Below, one piece after another: positions 1 to 9,160 of a DNA stretch of 64,000 nucleotides. A program made the translations under genes and the position numbers. Numbering within the stretch: position 1 is the first letter of the stretch; every line of letters begins with the position of its first letter. The notes beneath the pieces are model-generated. The model saw nothing but the letters and a program-made list of their open reading frames with translations, had not been told where the DNA came from and made no database searches. The stretch is from DATBGO01 sp050011895 (lineage in GTDB: Bacteria; Actinomycetota; Actinomycetes; Streptosporangiales; Streptosporangiaceae): the NCBI GenBank assembly GCA_050011895.1, contig JBEKIF010000027.1, forward strand, positions 1 through 64,000, written 5' to 3'.

Positions 1-1587
1 TGTCACGCCGAGGCTCTCGTCGGTCTTGTCGGCCCCGACGAGCACGGCGCAGACCAGGCGCGTGCCCGCGAGCCGTATCATCTCGCCGACGGCATGGATC
101 TTCGTCCACGATGACCGTCCGGCCGTCACCACGACGATGGCATCAGCTGCCCAGGTTGCGAGGTGCTCCCCGCCGACCGAGGGATCAAGGGTGATCAGGG
201 TGAGCAGGAGGTCCGCCGAGGCACAGGCAGCAGCCAGTTCACCGGCCTCGGCGGGCTGGACCTGCGGTGATGTGGGCCTGAGCGGGCCGATGGGCGCGAA
301 CTCGGCAGGATCAGGGATTGCGGCGACAAGGTGTGCGCCGTCCACGCTCACCTTGTGGACTCCGGGGCCCTTGGCGCCCAAAAGTGCCGCGGCGGGGGCA
401 CCGGCAGACAGGTCGGCCACGACGACCCTTCTGCCCTCCTGCGCGCTGGACACAGCCAGTGACACCACGGACTGCGCTGCTACCCGCGGCTCGTCTACCG
501 GGACGACAGCCAGGGCCGAGACGCCGCGGGGGCCTGACGGCACAGCGTCGTGCAGGTACGCGACGACGCGCTGCGAGTAACGGCCCGAATCTCGCCGGCG
601 TGCACCCGGCAGCCAGCGACCTGCCCCCATGGCTGAGACGCTTCTGACGGGAGCGCCGAGCGCCTGCGAGACGTCGTCACGCCGTCGCAGGCGGTCGGAC
701 AGCAGAGCCCGGATGATGATAATGCCCATGCTCAGTATGAGGCCGATGAGGAACCCGCCACCGGCGTACAGGAGGAGGTGCTTCAAGCGCGAGGGCGGCG
801 GGACCGGGCTCGCGGCGTCGAGCACGTTGCTTCCCCCGATCATGGTGGCCGTGGTCACCTTGGTGGCCGCCTTAGTAGTGCCGACGGCCTGCTCGAGCAA
901 GGCCAAGTCATTGCTCGCGCGGGTGCCCTGGTCCCGCAGGGCGCTGAGCCTGGCCCGCTGCGAGGGTGATGCGGGCTGTGCCGACAGCTGGCTGATTTGC
1001 TTGCTGATCGAGGCGACCCCCTGCTTGTCCCTGGTGATCTCCTGGTCGAACGTGGTGAACTCGAGTTGCTGCTCTGCTTGCAGCTGGTCGGCGCGGAACG
1101 TGAGGAACTCTGTGTCCAGCGCATTCGCTCGGCGCACCGCTTCGTTGCTCGATGGCGCACTGGCCATTATCTGAAGAACCCGGTCGGTGAGGGGGGTGGC
1201 GTTGTACGACCCGACGAAGCTGCCGACGCTTTCCTGCAGCCCCAACTTGTGCAGGGTGAGCCCCGCCACTGTACGGCTTTGCGCAAGGGCCTGATCCTCT
1301 AGTATCGCCGTGCCGGGCTGCGGCTCGGCACCCACCGTGAGCAGGAGCGTTGTCGAGGCCTGGTAAGGATGAGGGCCTTCCAGGTACAAGCCGGCGCCGA
1401 CCAGCAGCCCGACCACGGCAGCGACGCGCCAGAACCAGGCGCTGCGCCGCAGTGCTGCCGTCAAGAATCCCAGGCTCACCAGGCTCGCGGCGGAATCGGC
1501 GGGCCGATCCTCGGCGGCGGTGAAATCGTCGTCAAGCCACGGGCGCTCGCGCCCGTCCTCGCGTGTACCCGGAGGTAGGCTCATCAT
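1..1587 (-). CDS. Wzz-type polysaccharide chain-length protein with degenerate kinase-like domain (3' end off the window)
   Basis: The frame is open from the ATG at 1587 to the left edge, so the C-terminus is missing. The N-terminus is acidic and cytoplasmic, followed by a membrane segment (VAAVVGLLVGAGLYL). A long extracytoplasmic region rich in Gln and Glu follows, likely coiled coil (EQQLEFTTFDQEITRDKQ). A second membrane segment is GGGFLIGLILSMGIIII. After it comes a cytoplasmic domain that resembles BY-kinases (VVSLAVSSAQEGRRVVVADL) but has no Walker A GKS/T, so catalysis is unlikely. Proteins of this type control polymer length during export at the plasma membrane. The ATG overlaps the stop of the next upstream gene in an ATGA, so the two are translationally coupled. 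Assignment rests on domain layout and context. Confidence 0.8.
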   Translation of the reverse strand, partial: MMSLPPGTREDGRERPWLDDDFTAAEDRPADSAASLVSLGFLTAALRRSAWFWRVAAVVGLLVGAGLYLEGPHPYQASTTLLLTVGAEPQPGTAILEDQALAQSRTVAGLTLHKLGLQESVGSFVGSYNATPLTDRVLQIMASAPSSNEAVRRANALDTEFLTFRADQLQAEQQLEFTTFDQEITRDKQGVASISKQISQLSAQPASPSQRARLSALRDQGTRASNDLALLEQAVGTTKAATKVTTATMIGGSNVLDAASPVPPPSRLKHLLLYAGGGFLIGLILSMGIIIIRALLSDRLRRRDDVSQALGAPVRSVSAMGAGRWLPGARRRDSGRYSQRVVAYLHDAVPSGPRGVSALAVVPVDEPRVAAQSVVSLAVSSAQEGRRVVVADLSAGAPAAALLGAKGPGVHKVSVDGAHLVAAIPDPAEFAPIGPLRPTSPQVQPAEAGELAAACASADLLLTLITLDPSVGGEHLATWAADAIVVVTAGRSSWTKIHAVGEMIRLAGTRLVCAVLVGADKTDESLGVT

Positions 1588-2918
1588 CTGGTCTCCGCTG
1601 TTGTGCCGGTCATCCGTGTCGGCCCTTTCCGGTGCGCTGGCCGTGCCAGCTGCGGAAGACGGCCCGTCGTGTGGTCGTCCGGGTCTGGATCCGCAACGAG
1701 AATTCCCGTGATATCGCGGCCGGCGGCGGCGGCGCTGGCCGCGACGCGGGCTATCTGTTCGGCCGTTACCGCGCCTGCCGAGACCCCAAGGACCGTTGTG
1801 GTAGTGCGTGTGGTGTCCGCGACCTGGGGATTCTGGCCGTCGACGACCGCAACGACGACGGCCAGCGCGGCGTCTGGCGGCCGGGCGCCGCTGTCATGAT
1901 CTTTAACGATGACCTGCAGCTGGCTCGATGGCGCGGGCGCGGCGCACGCGGCCCGCAACGTGGCCGCGGCGTTCACGTCCTGCTGCGGGCCGACGACCAG
2001 CGCCGTCGGGATCCCCCGGGAGGCGGCGAAGACGGCCAGTTGAGGTCCGAGGGCCAGCGCTCCAGAGTCGAAGCCAAAAGAGAGGACCTCGAGGGACGAA
2101 TCGCCGCCAGGCTGGGAACCATTCAGATTCACGTCAGCCAGGCCCAAGAACTGGAAGGCCTTGCGCAGGCGCCACGCGTCTACGGCTCCGGGTTCGTAGT
2201 CCGCCAAGAGCCTGGTCCAGCCCGCGGCGCCAGATGGGTGAACGGCACGGATCGACGCGAGGACCGGAACCCCAATGGAATCCGCTATGTCGTCGCGTTT
2301 CCGCAGGCGCCGGTCCCTGCGGTTAAACGCGAGCGCGACGATGGCTCCGGCGAGCGCGCCAAGGAGGGCGCCGACGCCTCCGGTAACGACTAGACGAGAG
2401 GACAGCGACGGCCCCGGGGCGGTTGTCGCAGCCTCCAGGACCCGCACCTGAACTTGCCCCCCCGGGGCGTTCCGGGAGTTGATGATCGCGACATAGCTGT
2501 TGGCGATCGCATTCGCGGTGTCCTCGGCCTGGGCGGCCGTCTTGCCCTCGGCACTGATCGAGAGGATGTCGGAACTCGCCACGCTAGTGATCTGGAACCT
2601 GCTTCGCAGCGTTTGCAGCGACATGGTCGGGCCAACAGTTCGCAGCGCGTTTTCGAGGACGGGTGTGCTGCCCGCGATCACAATCTGGGTGGCGAGGTCG
2701 GGGTTGACATCCGTCGCCCCAGCTTGGGCCGGTGCCGCGGCCTGCTCGGATAGCGGAAGCACGACATCTACGAGTGCCTGGCTTGACAGCATCGGCGGAC
2801 GGTGCAGCGTCCAGCCGATGCCCGCCAGCAGGCCCAGCGCAGCGAAAATGGCTACGACGATCTTGTGCCGCCGCACGATCTGCGCGGACCTTCTCAGGTC
2901 CAGCGACTGCTCGCTCAT
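1584..2918 (-). CDS. Wzz/chain-length determinant protein with P-loop-less BY-kinase-like domain
   Basis: This 444-residue protein has a membrane segment at about 19–38 (KIVVAIFAALGLLAGIGW), a Wzz-type periplasmic portion with a QTLRSRFQITSVASSDILSI stretch, and a second membrane segment at about 175–195 (VVTGGVGALLGALAGAIVAL). The cytoplasmic C-terminal domain has the order of a tyrosine-kinase P-loop fold (LEVLSFGFDSGALALGPQLA). The place where GKS/T should sit reads DSGALAL, and no Tyr-rich tail is present, so it is probably a regulatory pseudo-kinase. It lies in a minus-strand polysaccharide operon and overlaps the following Wzz-like gene by a few bases. A GGGGACGG ribosome site precedes the ATG at 2918. 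A paired pseudo-kinase arrangement is unusual because most systems keep one active kinase. Confidence 0.82.
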   Translation of the reverse strand: MSEQSLDLRRSAQIVRRHKIVVAIFAALGLLAGIGWTLHRPPMLSSQALVDVVLPLSEQAAAPAQAGATDVNPDLATQIVIAGSTPVLENALRTVGPTMSLQTLRSRFQITSVASSDILSISAEGKTAAQAEDTANAIANSYVAIINSRNAPGGQVQVRVLEAATTAPGPSLSSRLVVTGGVGALLGALAGAIVALAFNRRDRRLRKRDDIADSIGVPVLASIRAVHPSGAAGWTRLLADYEPGAVDAWRLRKAFQFLGLADVNLNGSQPGGDSSLEVLSFGFDSGALALGPQLAVFAASRGIPTALVVGPQQDVNAAATLRAACAAPAPSSQLQVIVKDHDSGARPPDAALAVVVAVVDGQNPQVADTTRTTTTVLGVSAGAVTAEQIARVAASAAAAGRDITGILVADPDPDDHTTGRLPQLARPAHRKGPTRMTGTTAETR

Positions 2919-2973
2919 TCCGTCCCCGCCTGACTACCTGTCGTTTCTCGCGCTAGGACCCTGGATGCGCGCA

Positions 2974-5028
2974 TCATATGGCTGGCCCGGCAAAAGCAGC
3001 TTCTGGCGCCATGCTGGCTTGGCGAAACTCCAGCCTCGTGGCGAGGGGTTCATCGGGGGCGCAGCGCCCGCGGCCGATGAGGGTGAAGGCGGGAGTGCGC
3101 CGTCCCAGGCCGCTGGAGTACCAGCCGAGGATGGGGTCAGTCTCGCCTCGGTGAAGGCTCCACCGCAGCGACTGCGGTAGTTCCAGGCGTGCTCCTCCGG
3201 GTGCGGACACGCCGGGCCAGCTCAGCATGGCGCACGCCCCGTCGAGCTGCGCGTGAACGTCCGGGCCAAGGTGGAAGGCAAGGCGCAGCTCGTGGCTGCC
3301 GCCGACCTGGTCGATGATGTCTACGGCGCGCGAGGCCCGGTCGAGCAGAACACACCGGCGGTGCCAAGCCGACGGCTTCAGCGACAGGTAGCCGTCGTGC
3401 TCCGCGGTCCACTCGGCGGCATCGCCCATGTCTTGGACGTCGATCTGCCTGGCGTTCGCGTGACGCAGCCAGAGGAAGGGGCCGCCTTCGCTGGATTGGC
3501 TCCGGCCCCCGAGTTCGACGGTGTTGTGGGCGATCGTGGAGCGGAAGTACGAACGCCACTCAGGCTCGCCGTGGTAGCAGTAGGTACCCGGATCGGCGAG
3601 CACGTCGACGCCGCCGTAGCGGACCTCCACGGACAGCGCGTCGGCATGGGCGTGCGCGGCGATGCTGAGGTACCCATGCGGCCCCCCGTCGCAGCGGCAC
3701 CAGATCTCCGGCTCCCGGTCACGGACCGCGCGCAGTATGGTCGTGCCGGCGTCGGCGAAATGCCATGGCCGCCGCGCGGGCCGGCCCGCTGCCTTGCGAG
3801 GCGTTCCAGGAAGCGCGGCAATAATCGAGCTGGCGGCGTCCGGTACCGTGCGCGGCCACCAGTCGAGCCGAGCGAAGACCGCCTCCCCCAGCGCCAGCAA
3901 GGATGGCCAGCGGTTGGCCGCCGGGGCGTCGAGAAGCAGGGCGCGTCCCTCGTCGCCGTCGCCTTGCCGGGGCGGCTGCGACCGTTCGTCGAGCAGCGCG
4001 GCACCGCTGTCGACCATCGCGCACAGCCGCTGCCAGGCCGCTTCGCTCAGCGGGCAGCCGCAGGCCTCGGCCTCGACCGCGGCCAGCAACGCGAGCTCAG
4101 CGACGAAGCGATGGTAGTCCGATGCGAGCTCACGGCCGATGCCCGACGGGAAGGTATTGCGGACCAGCTCGCGCTCGAGGAGCCGCGCGGACGTGCGCCG
4201 CCAGCGGTCGCTGTCGGGGAACCACGGGAATGCGCAGCTGGCCACGAGCTGCCCGGCGGCCTCCGCGATGACATGGTTGTTGGCCGACGAGCCGCGGCTC
4301 CGGAACGCGTCGAGGTACTGCTGGTGCCAGTGGATCTGCCGCACCGCCAGCTCGTCGTGCTCGAACAGGTCCGTGACTGGCGGCCAGAGGTCGAGGAGCC
4401 GCCGGATCCAGGCCAGGCTGATCAGGCGGATGCCGACCTCGATGCCGCTTGTCCAGTGCACGCCTGACAGGAAGGGGTTCTCCCGCCACCAGGAGCGCAG
4501 CTGCTCGGCCACCCGGTCCGCGTACCGCTCGTCGCTGCTGAGGAACCAGGCCGTCGCCAGGAGCGTGAGGTGCTGCAGCCGGGAGATCTCCCAGACCTGC
4601 TTAATGTTGCCGGTCTGCTCCTGCGAGCGGTGATCGATCCGGAAGGCGTAGCGATCGGATGGGGACCGGCGGCCGGTGACCGGGTCATAAAACCAGTCGG
4701 GCCGCACCAGGTCGGTGCGGACGACGCCCAGCACCTCCCACTCGCCGTGCATGAGCCGGTCCGCCGCCTCCAGGACGGCCGCCCTGGCCGCCGCGGGCAC
4801 CCGCGCGGCGGTATCCGCCGCGAGCGTGCTCGTGAACCTGCGCGGGCGGGCGGGCGGCGGCGCGGCGGCCGGCGGCGCGGCCGAGGTGACCTGCTCGCGT
4901 CGCACCTGCCGCCGGGCCCAGGCGGCCTGCATGGCCTGGTCACGGCCGCGCCAGGCGACCTCAGCGGGCGACATCCTGGCCGCGCGTCGCGCGTACCACT
5001 CCAGCCGCGAGTTCTCGGTCGTCTTCAC
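2974..5028 (-). CDS. Heparinase II/III / alginate-lyase-like polysaccharide lyase
   Basis: The 684-residue product has an alpha/alpha-toroid part (about 90–400) with the motif SANNHVIAEAAGQ and a Tyr in ELASDYHRFVAELALL. These are the Asn/His and Tyr positions used for beta-elimination in this lyase superfamily. A C-terminal heparinase II/III beta-sandwich follows (HAHADALSVEVRYGGVD, STIAHNTVELGG). It likely cleaves uronic-acid-containing polysaccharide. No signal peptide is obvious. The start is a GTG that overlaps the stop of the upstream oxidoreductase gene as GTGA. Lyases of this family commonly sit inside exopolysaccharide operons with the same two-domain oxidoreductase and AsnB proteins, where they trim or edit the polymer. 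The substrate is not readable from sequence; the AlgD-like enzyme in this operon hints at mannuronate or a related uronate. Confidence 0.85.
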   Translation of the reverse strand: MKTTENSRLEWYARRAARMSPAEVAWRGRDQAMQAAWARRQVRREQVTSAAPPAAAPPPARPRRFTSTLAADTAARVPAAARAAVLEAADRLMHGEWEVLGVVRTDLVRPDWFYDPVTGRRSPSDRYAFRIDHRSQEQTGNIKQVWEISRLQHLTLLATAWFLSSDERYADRVAEQLRSWWRENPFLSGVHWTSGIEVGIRLISLAWIRRLLDLWPPVTDLFEHDELAVRQIHWHQQYLDAFRSRGSSANNHVIAEAAGQLVASCAFPWFPDSDRWRRTSARLLERELVRNTFPSGIGRELASDYHRFVAELALLAAVEAEACGCPLSEAAWQRLCAMVDSGAALLDERSQPPRQGDGDEGRALLLDAPAANRWPSLLALGEAVFARLDWWPRTVPDAASSIIAALPGTPRKAAGRPARRPWHFADAGTTILRAVRDREPEIWCRCDGGPHGYLSIAAHAHADALSVEVRYGGVDVLADPGTYCYHGEPEWRSYFRSTIAHNTVELGGRSQSSEGGPFLWLRHANARQIDVQDMGDAAEWTAEHDGYLSLKPSAWHRRCVLLDRASRAVDIIDQVGGSHELRLAFHLGPDVHAQLDGACAMLSWPGVSAPGGARLELPQSLRWSLHRGETDPILGWYSSGLGRRTPAFTLIGRGRCAPDEPLATRLEFRQASMAPEAAFAGPAI

Positions 5029-7199
5029 ACCCGCTCCGGAAGGCCGCTTGACAGGCTCTCGGCCACCGCGATCGTCGTCTTGGTGGTGGCGACCAGGGAC
5101 GCCAGGGAGATGGGCATGGGAGCGCCTGTCCTGACGGCCGTGACGAAATCCGCCAGCTCAACTCGCTGTCCCTTGTCCTGGCCGCCACGCGACCGGGTGG
5201 TCTTGCGGCGCCGGCCGGCCCAGACCGCGGCTTGCTTGAAGTTGTCGAGCCGCGCGCTCCGGCCGCCCGCCGCGACGTCGAGGGTCTCCTTCGGATAGCG
5301 GCGGTTGCCGGTCGTGAGGTAGGTGATGGTGCCGTTCGAGCCGTTCTGGAACCGCACGGTAGCCTGCAGGTCGTCGTGCTCAGGGCCGGGCGTGGCGTAG
5401 ACCTCCTCAGGAAGGCTGTCGGCCCACCAGCTGAGCGTGTCGATGAAATGGCCGCCTTCCCCGGTGAACCGCGATCCTTCAAGCTCTTCGTTGAGGTACC
5501 AGCTATCGGGCTGCAGCCCTCCCGCGTTGACCAGGTAACGGGACATTGAGCCGCCGCTCGGCTGACCGAACTGCGCCCTCATTTGCACCAGCAGAGGGGC
5601 GAAGCGGCGGTTGAATCCCACCATGAGCCGGTCGTTGCCGGTACTGGCGACCGCGTCGATGATCTGCTGAAGCTGATCGCGAGTCAGCGCGAGCGGTTTC
5701 TCGACGAAGACTGCTTTCCCGGTCTCAAGCGCCCGGCAGACCAGGTCGGCATGCGTGTGATGGCGGGTCACGATGAAGATCGCGTCCAGCGACTCGTCGT
5801 CGAGCACCGCGGCGGCGCTGGTCGAGGCGCTCGTGAAGCCGAACCGCCGCTGGGCGTTCACCGCCGACAGCGACCGGTTGGTCGCGACGTGAGCCAGCCG
5901 GACGGCGGCGAGCTTGGCCAGGTGGGGAAGCAGCATGGACGAGGCGTAGCTGCCCGCTCCGATGAACCCGATCGCCAGCTGCTTGCCGCCGGTGCCGCGG
6001 GCCGTGGCCGGACGGCCGCTCGAGACGATGAGCTGGCTCGCCGCGGGCGGCTGGCTGCCGGAGAGGCGCTCGGGGTAGGCGAGCAGGACCCCGACCGCGG
6101 CCATCGTGCCCGAGGCCAGATCGCTGTAGACGGTGCTCGCGCGCTCCATCGGGAAGACGCCCGAGACGAGCGACTCCACCTCGATCTCCTTGCCGGCCAG
6201 CAGGTCGAGGAAGCACTCGAGGTTGCGCCGCTCGGTCCAGCGGACGTAGCCCGCCGGGTAGTCGATGCCCTCGAGCTCATAGCGGTCGTCGTACCGGCCA
6301 GGACCGTAGGAGCGCGAGAAGCGGACTTCGAGTTCCTTGTCGTAGTAGGCGTTCCAGGGCAGATCGAGCGGCATCTTGCCGATGTCGACGATCCGCGCGC
6401 GGTCCCTGGCCAGCTTTGCGGCAGCCTCAACGGGCCCGTTGGAAGATCCGCCGGCGGCGAGGAGCACGTGGTCTGCCCCGCGGCCGCCCGAGATCTCGGC
6501 GAGCGCATGCTGGAGCGCCTCCATGCCCTCATCGGTGGGCGCCGTGCACAGCACTGCGCCGGCCTGCTCGGCCAGCCGACAGCGGTCGGCGATCACGTCG
6601 AGCCCGATGACGCGGACACCGGAGGCGATCAGGAGCCTGACCACCAGCTGACCGACGAGTCCGAGGCCGATGACGCAGGCGGTGTCGCCCAGCTGGACCT
6701 CGGCCCGCCGCACGCCGTGCATGGCGATCGCCCCGACGGTGGCGAAGGCGGCATGCTCGGGCGAGACTCCCCGGGGAACAGGCACGCACAGGTTGGAAGG
6801 GATCCAGTTGTACTCGGCGTGCAGGGCGTACTCATTGCCGGCTGCCGCGACGACCTGGCCCACGGCGAACTCCTCGGCGCCCTGCCCCACCTCGGTCACC
6901 ACGCCGCAGAGCGAGTAGCCAAGCGGCGTGTACGAATCGAGCCGGTTGATGACCTTCTTATAGGTCGTGACCGCACCCTGCTGCGCAACCGAGTCCATGA
7001 CCTTGCGCACCTGGTCCGGCCGCGCGCGTGCCTTGCCGACCATCGACAGCTTGGCCTCGGTCAGCTTCATCATCTCCGTGCCGGTGGAGATGAGCGAGAA
7101 CAGCGACTGCACGAGGACGCCGCCGGGCCGGCCCACCGGAGCCGGCACGTCGAGGACGGTGAGCTCACCGGACTTGTAGTTCTGCGCTATCTGCTTCAT
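5025..7199 (-). CDS. Two-domain oxidoreductase (zinc-type alcohol dehydrogenase fused to Gfo/Idh/MocA)
   Basis: Residues 1 to about 380 form a medium-chain dehydrogenase (LISTGTEMMK near the start; Rossmann GLGLVGQLVVRLL near residue 175). Residues from about 400 form a second NAD(P)-binding Gfo/Idh/MocA domain (IGFIGAGSYASSMLLPHL, then VEKPLALTRDQL, the family's EKP motif). The 724-residue length matches the known bi-domain oxidoreductase family found in polysaccharide operons. There it is presumed to make or modify a sugar building block, but its exact reaction has not been settled to my knowledge. The gene follows asnB after a 49-bp gap with a GGGAACCC-type ribosome site and overlaps the lyase gene by 4 bases, which supports one transcript. 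Confidence 0.88.
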   Translation of the reverse strand: MKQIAQNYKSGELTVLDVPAPVGRPGGVLVQSLFSLISTGTEMMKLTEAKLSMVGKARARPDQVRKVMDSVAQQGAVTTYKKVINRLDSYTPLGYSLCGVVTEVGQGAEEFAVGQVVAAAGNEYALHAEYNWIPSNLCVPVPRGVSPEHAAFATVGAIAMHGVRRAEVQLGDTACVIGLGLVGQLVVRLLIASGVRVIGLDVIADRCRLAEQAGAVLCTAPTDEGMEALQHALAEISGGRGADHVLLAAGGSSNGPVEAAAKLARDRARIVDIGKMPLDLPWNAYYDKELEVRFSRSYGPGRYDDRYELEGIDYPAGYVRWTERRNLECFLDLLAGKEIEVESLVSGVFPMERASTVYSDLASGTMAAVGVLLAYPERLSGSQPPAASQLIVSSGRPATARGTGGKQLAIGFIGAGSYASSMLLPHLAKLAAVRLAHVATNRSLSAVNAQRRFGFTSASTSAAAVLDDESLDAIFIVTRHHTHADLVCRALETGKAVFVEKPLALTRDQLQQIIDAVASTGNDRLMVGFNRRFAPLLVQMRAQFGQPSGGSMSRYLVNAGGLQPDSWYLNEELEGSRFTGEGGHFIDTLSWWADSLPEEVYATPGPEHDDLQATVRFQNGSNGTITYLTTGNRRYPKETLDVAAGGRSARLDNFKQAAVWAGRRRKTTRSRGGQDKGQRVELADFVTAVRTGAPMPISLASLVATTKTTIAVAESLSSGLPERV

Positions 7200-7248
7200 C
7201 GGGTTCCCTGGTCGACGGGGGGTCGGACGTTCGGCGGCGTCGGTGTCG

Positions 7249-9159
7249 TCACACTGCCGCCACGCCCATGGACTGTGCGTGGCGGTACCACAGCTCCATC
7301 GTCAGCAACTGCCATATCTGCTTGGAACGGTCCTCGCGCCCGGCCTGCTCGTCGGCGATGAGGCTCAACAGCGGCTTGCGGCGGATCATCCCTGACTCCA
7401 CGAGCTCCCCGCCGACCAGCACGTCCTGGATAACCTCCCGCAGGTCACCACGGACCCAGGCGCGGAGCGGGACGCTGAAGGAGGCCTTGGGCCGGTACAC
7501 GATCTCGCGCGGCAGCCAGCTCTCCGCCGCCCGCTTCAGCGCGACCTTGCCCTGGCGCCGCCGGATCTTCGCGCTGCCCGCGAAGGAGAACGCCGCCTGC
7601 GCCACGACGGGGTCCACGAAGGGGACGCGCACCTCGACGGAGGCCGCCATGCTCGCCCGGTCCGTATAGGCGAGATTCAGGCCCGGCAGGAACATGCGCG
7701 CGTCGGCCAGGCACATCCGGTTGATCTCGTCCTGCAACGCGTTGTCGTTATAGATGTCGCGGTGCTCGCCGACCACCTGGTCGACGTGGCCGGCCAGGTC
7801 AGGGCTGAGCAGGGCGGCCAGCTCCCCGGGGTCATACAGCGTGTAACTGCGGCGGAACCGCGGCTCCTCCGGCAGCTCGGCGAAGGTCAGGAAGCGCTTC
7901 GCCCACCGGGCGTAACGCAGGCCGCGGCCTCCCACGCTGACCGGCAGCCGATCCACCGTCGACCCCACGAGCGCGCGGGGAACGGCGGGCAGCTTGCCGT
8001 ACCTGCCCGCGAGGAGGCACGCGAGATGCTTGCGGTAGCCGCCGAAAAGCTCATCGGCGCCCATCCCGGAAAGGATCACCTTGACGCCGCGCTCGCGGGC
8101 CGCCTCGCACATGAGCAACGTGTTGATCGCGGCCGGGTCACCGATCGGCTCATCAAGCACGTCGACGATGCGGGGCAGCAGGCCGACGATGTCGGGTGAG
8201 ATCTCGATCTCGTGCAGGTCGATCCCGTAACGCGCCGCGACCTTCCGTGCGTAGACGGCGTCGTCGGGCATCGCCTCGAGCCGCTGGTCCTCGGGGCGGA
8301 AAGCGATCGTGTAGGCGTCAATCCCGGAGTCGGCCTGGTGGGCCAGGACGGTGACGATGCTCGAGTCAAGGCCGCCGGACAGGAAGCTCGACACCGGCAC
8401 GTCGGACACCATGTGGGCGGCGACCGACTCCTCGATCACCTGGCCCAGGTCGGCGTCCGGCCCGGCCGCGGCCTCGGCTGCCACGTCTGCGATACGCCAG
8501 TAGTGCTGCACCGAGCAAGTGCCGTCGGGACGAAACCGGGCCCACGAGCCGCCCGGAAGCTTGCGTACGCCGTCGATCGCGCACCGCTGCTCGGGCAGCC
8601 AGTAATAGAGCATCGACGCCACCAGGGCGCCCGGCTCGATCCGCAGCTCGGAGCCCGCAGCGGCCACCAGCGCCTTCAACTCGGATGCGAAGACCACACC
8701 GTCGCCGCGCGGGAGATAGTACAGCGGCTTGATGCCCAGCGGATCACGCGCCAGGACCAGATCGCCGGTGCACTCATCCAGCAGGGCGAGCGCGAACATG
8801 CCACGGAACCGGCGCAGCGCCGCGGGTCCCCACGACCGCCAGGCCTCGAGCACGACCTCGGTGTCGGAGCTGGTGGTGAACCTGGTGCCGCGGGCCTTCA
8901 GCTCCGCCCGCAGCTCCCGGTAGTTGTACAGCTCGCCGTTGTAGACGAGCGTCAGCCCGTCCTTGGACAGCGGCTGATCAGCAGCGGCACTCAGGTCGAT
9001 GATCGACAGGCGCCGGTGGCCAAGCTGCACGGCCACCCGGTCGTCCTCATGGCTCCAGGTCCCGGTCGCGTCCGGCCCGCGATGCGCGATCCGGTCGACC
9101 ATGATGTGAACCAGCTTCTGGCCGTCCGTCTGCTGGTAGCACCCAGCGATCCCGCACAC
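7249..9159 (-). CDS. asnB: Asparagine synthase (glutamine-hydrolysing), AsnB family
   Basis: I chose the GTG at 9159 because it makes the mature N-terminus CGIAGCYQQ, which places the catalytic Cys at residue 2 as this family requires; the longer reading from 9195 would bury it. An N-terminal glutaminase domain (RLSIIDLS, GELYNYRELR, SSDTEVVLEAW) is followed by an ATP-pyrophosphatase domain (SSFLSGGLDSSIV, GADELFGGYRKH). It would transfer ammonia from Gln to an acyl-adenylate. The GTG begins one base after the stop of the glycosyltransferase gene. In polysaccharide operons these enzymes are thought to amidate a uronic acid or similar carboxylate rather than to make free Asn. That role fits here, next to a nucleotide-sugar dehydrogenase, but remains inference. 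Confidence 0.9.
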   Translation of the reverse strand: MCGIAGCYQQTDGQKLVHIMVDRIAHRGPDATGTWSHEDDRVAVQLGHRRLSIIDLSAAADQPLSKDGLTLVYNGELYNYRELRAELKARGTRFTTSSDTEVVLEAWRSWGPAALRRFRGMFALALLDECTGDLVLARDPLGIKPLYYLPRGDGVVFASELKALVAAAGSELRIEPGALVASMLYYWLPEQRCAIDGVRKLPGGSWARFRPDGTCSVQHYWRIADVAAEAAAGPDADLGQVIEESVAAHMVSDVPVSSFLSGGLDSSIVTVLAHQADSGIDAYTIAFRPEDQRLEAMPDDAVYARKVAARYGIDLHEIEISPDIVGLLPRIVDVLDEPIGDPAAINTLLMCEAARERGVKVILSGMGADELFGGYRKHLACLLAGRYGKLPAVPRALVGSTVDRLPVSVGGRGLRYARWAKRFLTFAELPEEPRFRRSYTLYDPGELAALLSPDLAGHVDQVVGEHRDIYNDNALQDEINRMCLADARMFLPGLNLAYTDRASMAASVEVRVPFVDPVVAQAAFSFAGSAKIRRRQGKVALKRAAESWLPREIVYRPKASFSVPLRAWVRGDLREVIQDVLVGGELVESGMIRRKPLLSLIADEQAGREDRSKQIWQLLTMELWYRHAQSMGVAAV

Positions 9160-9160
9160 C

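Noticed and set aside
3253..4467. 404-residue plus-strand frame
   Set aside because: Antisense of the lyase gene, which has intact catalytic motifs.
5583..7361. 592-residue plus-strand frame
   Set aside because: It is the antisense shadow of the two-domain oxidoreductase; no family motif and reversed codon bias.
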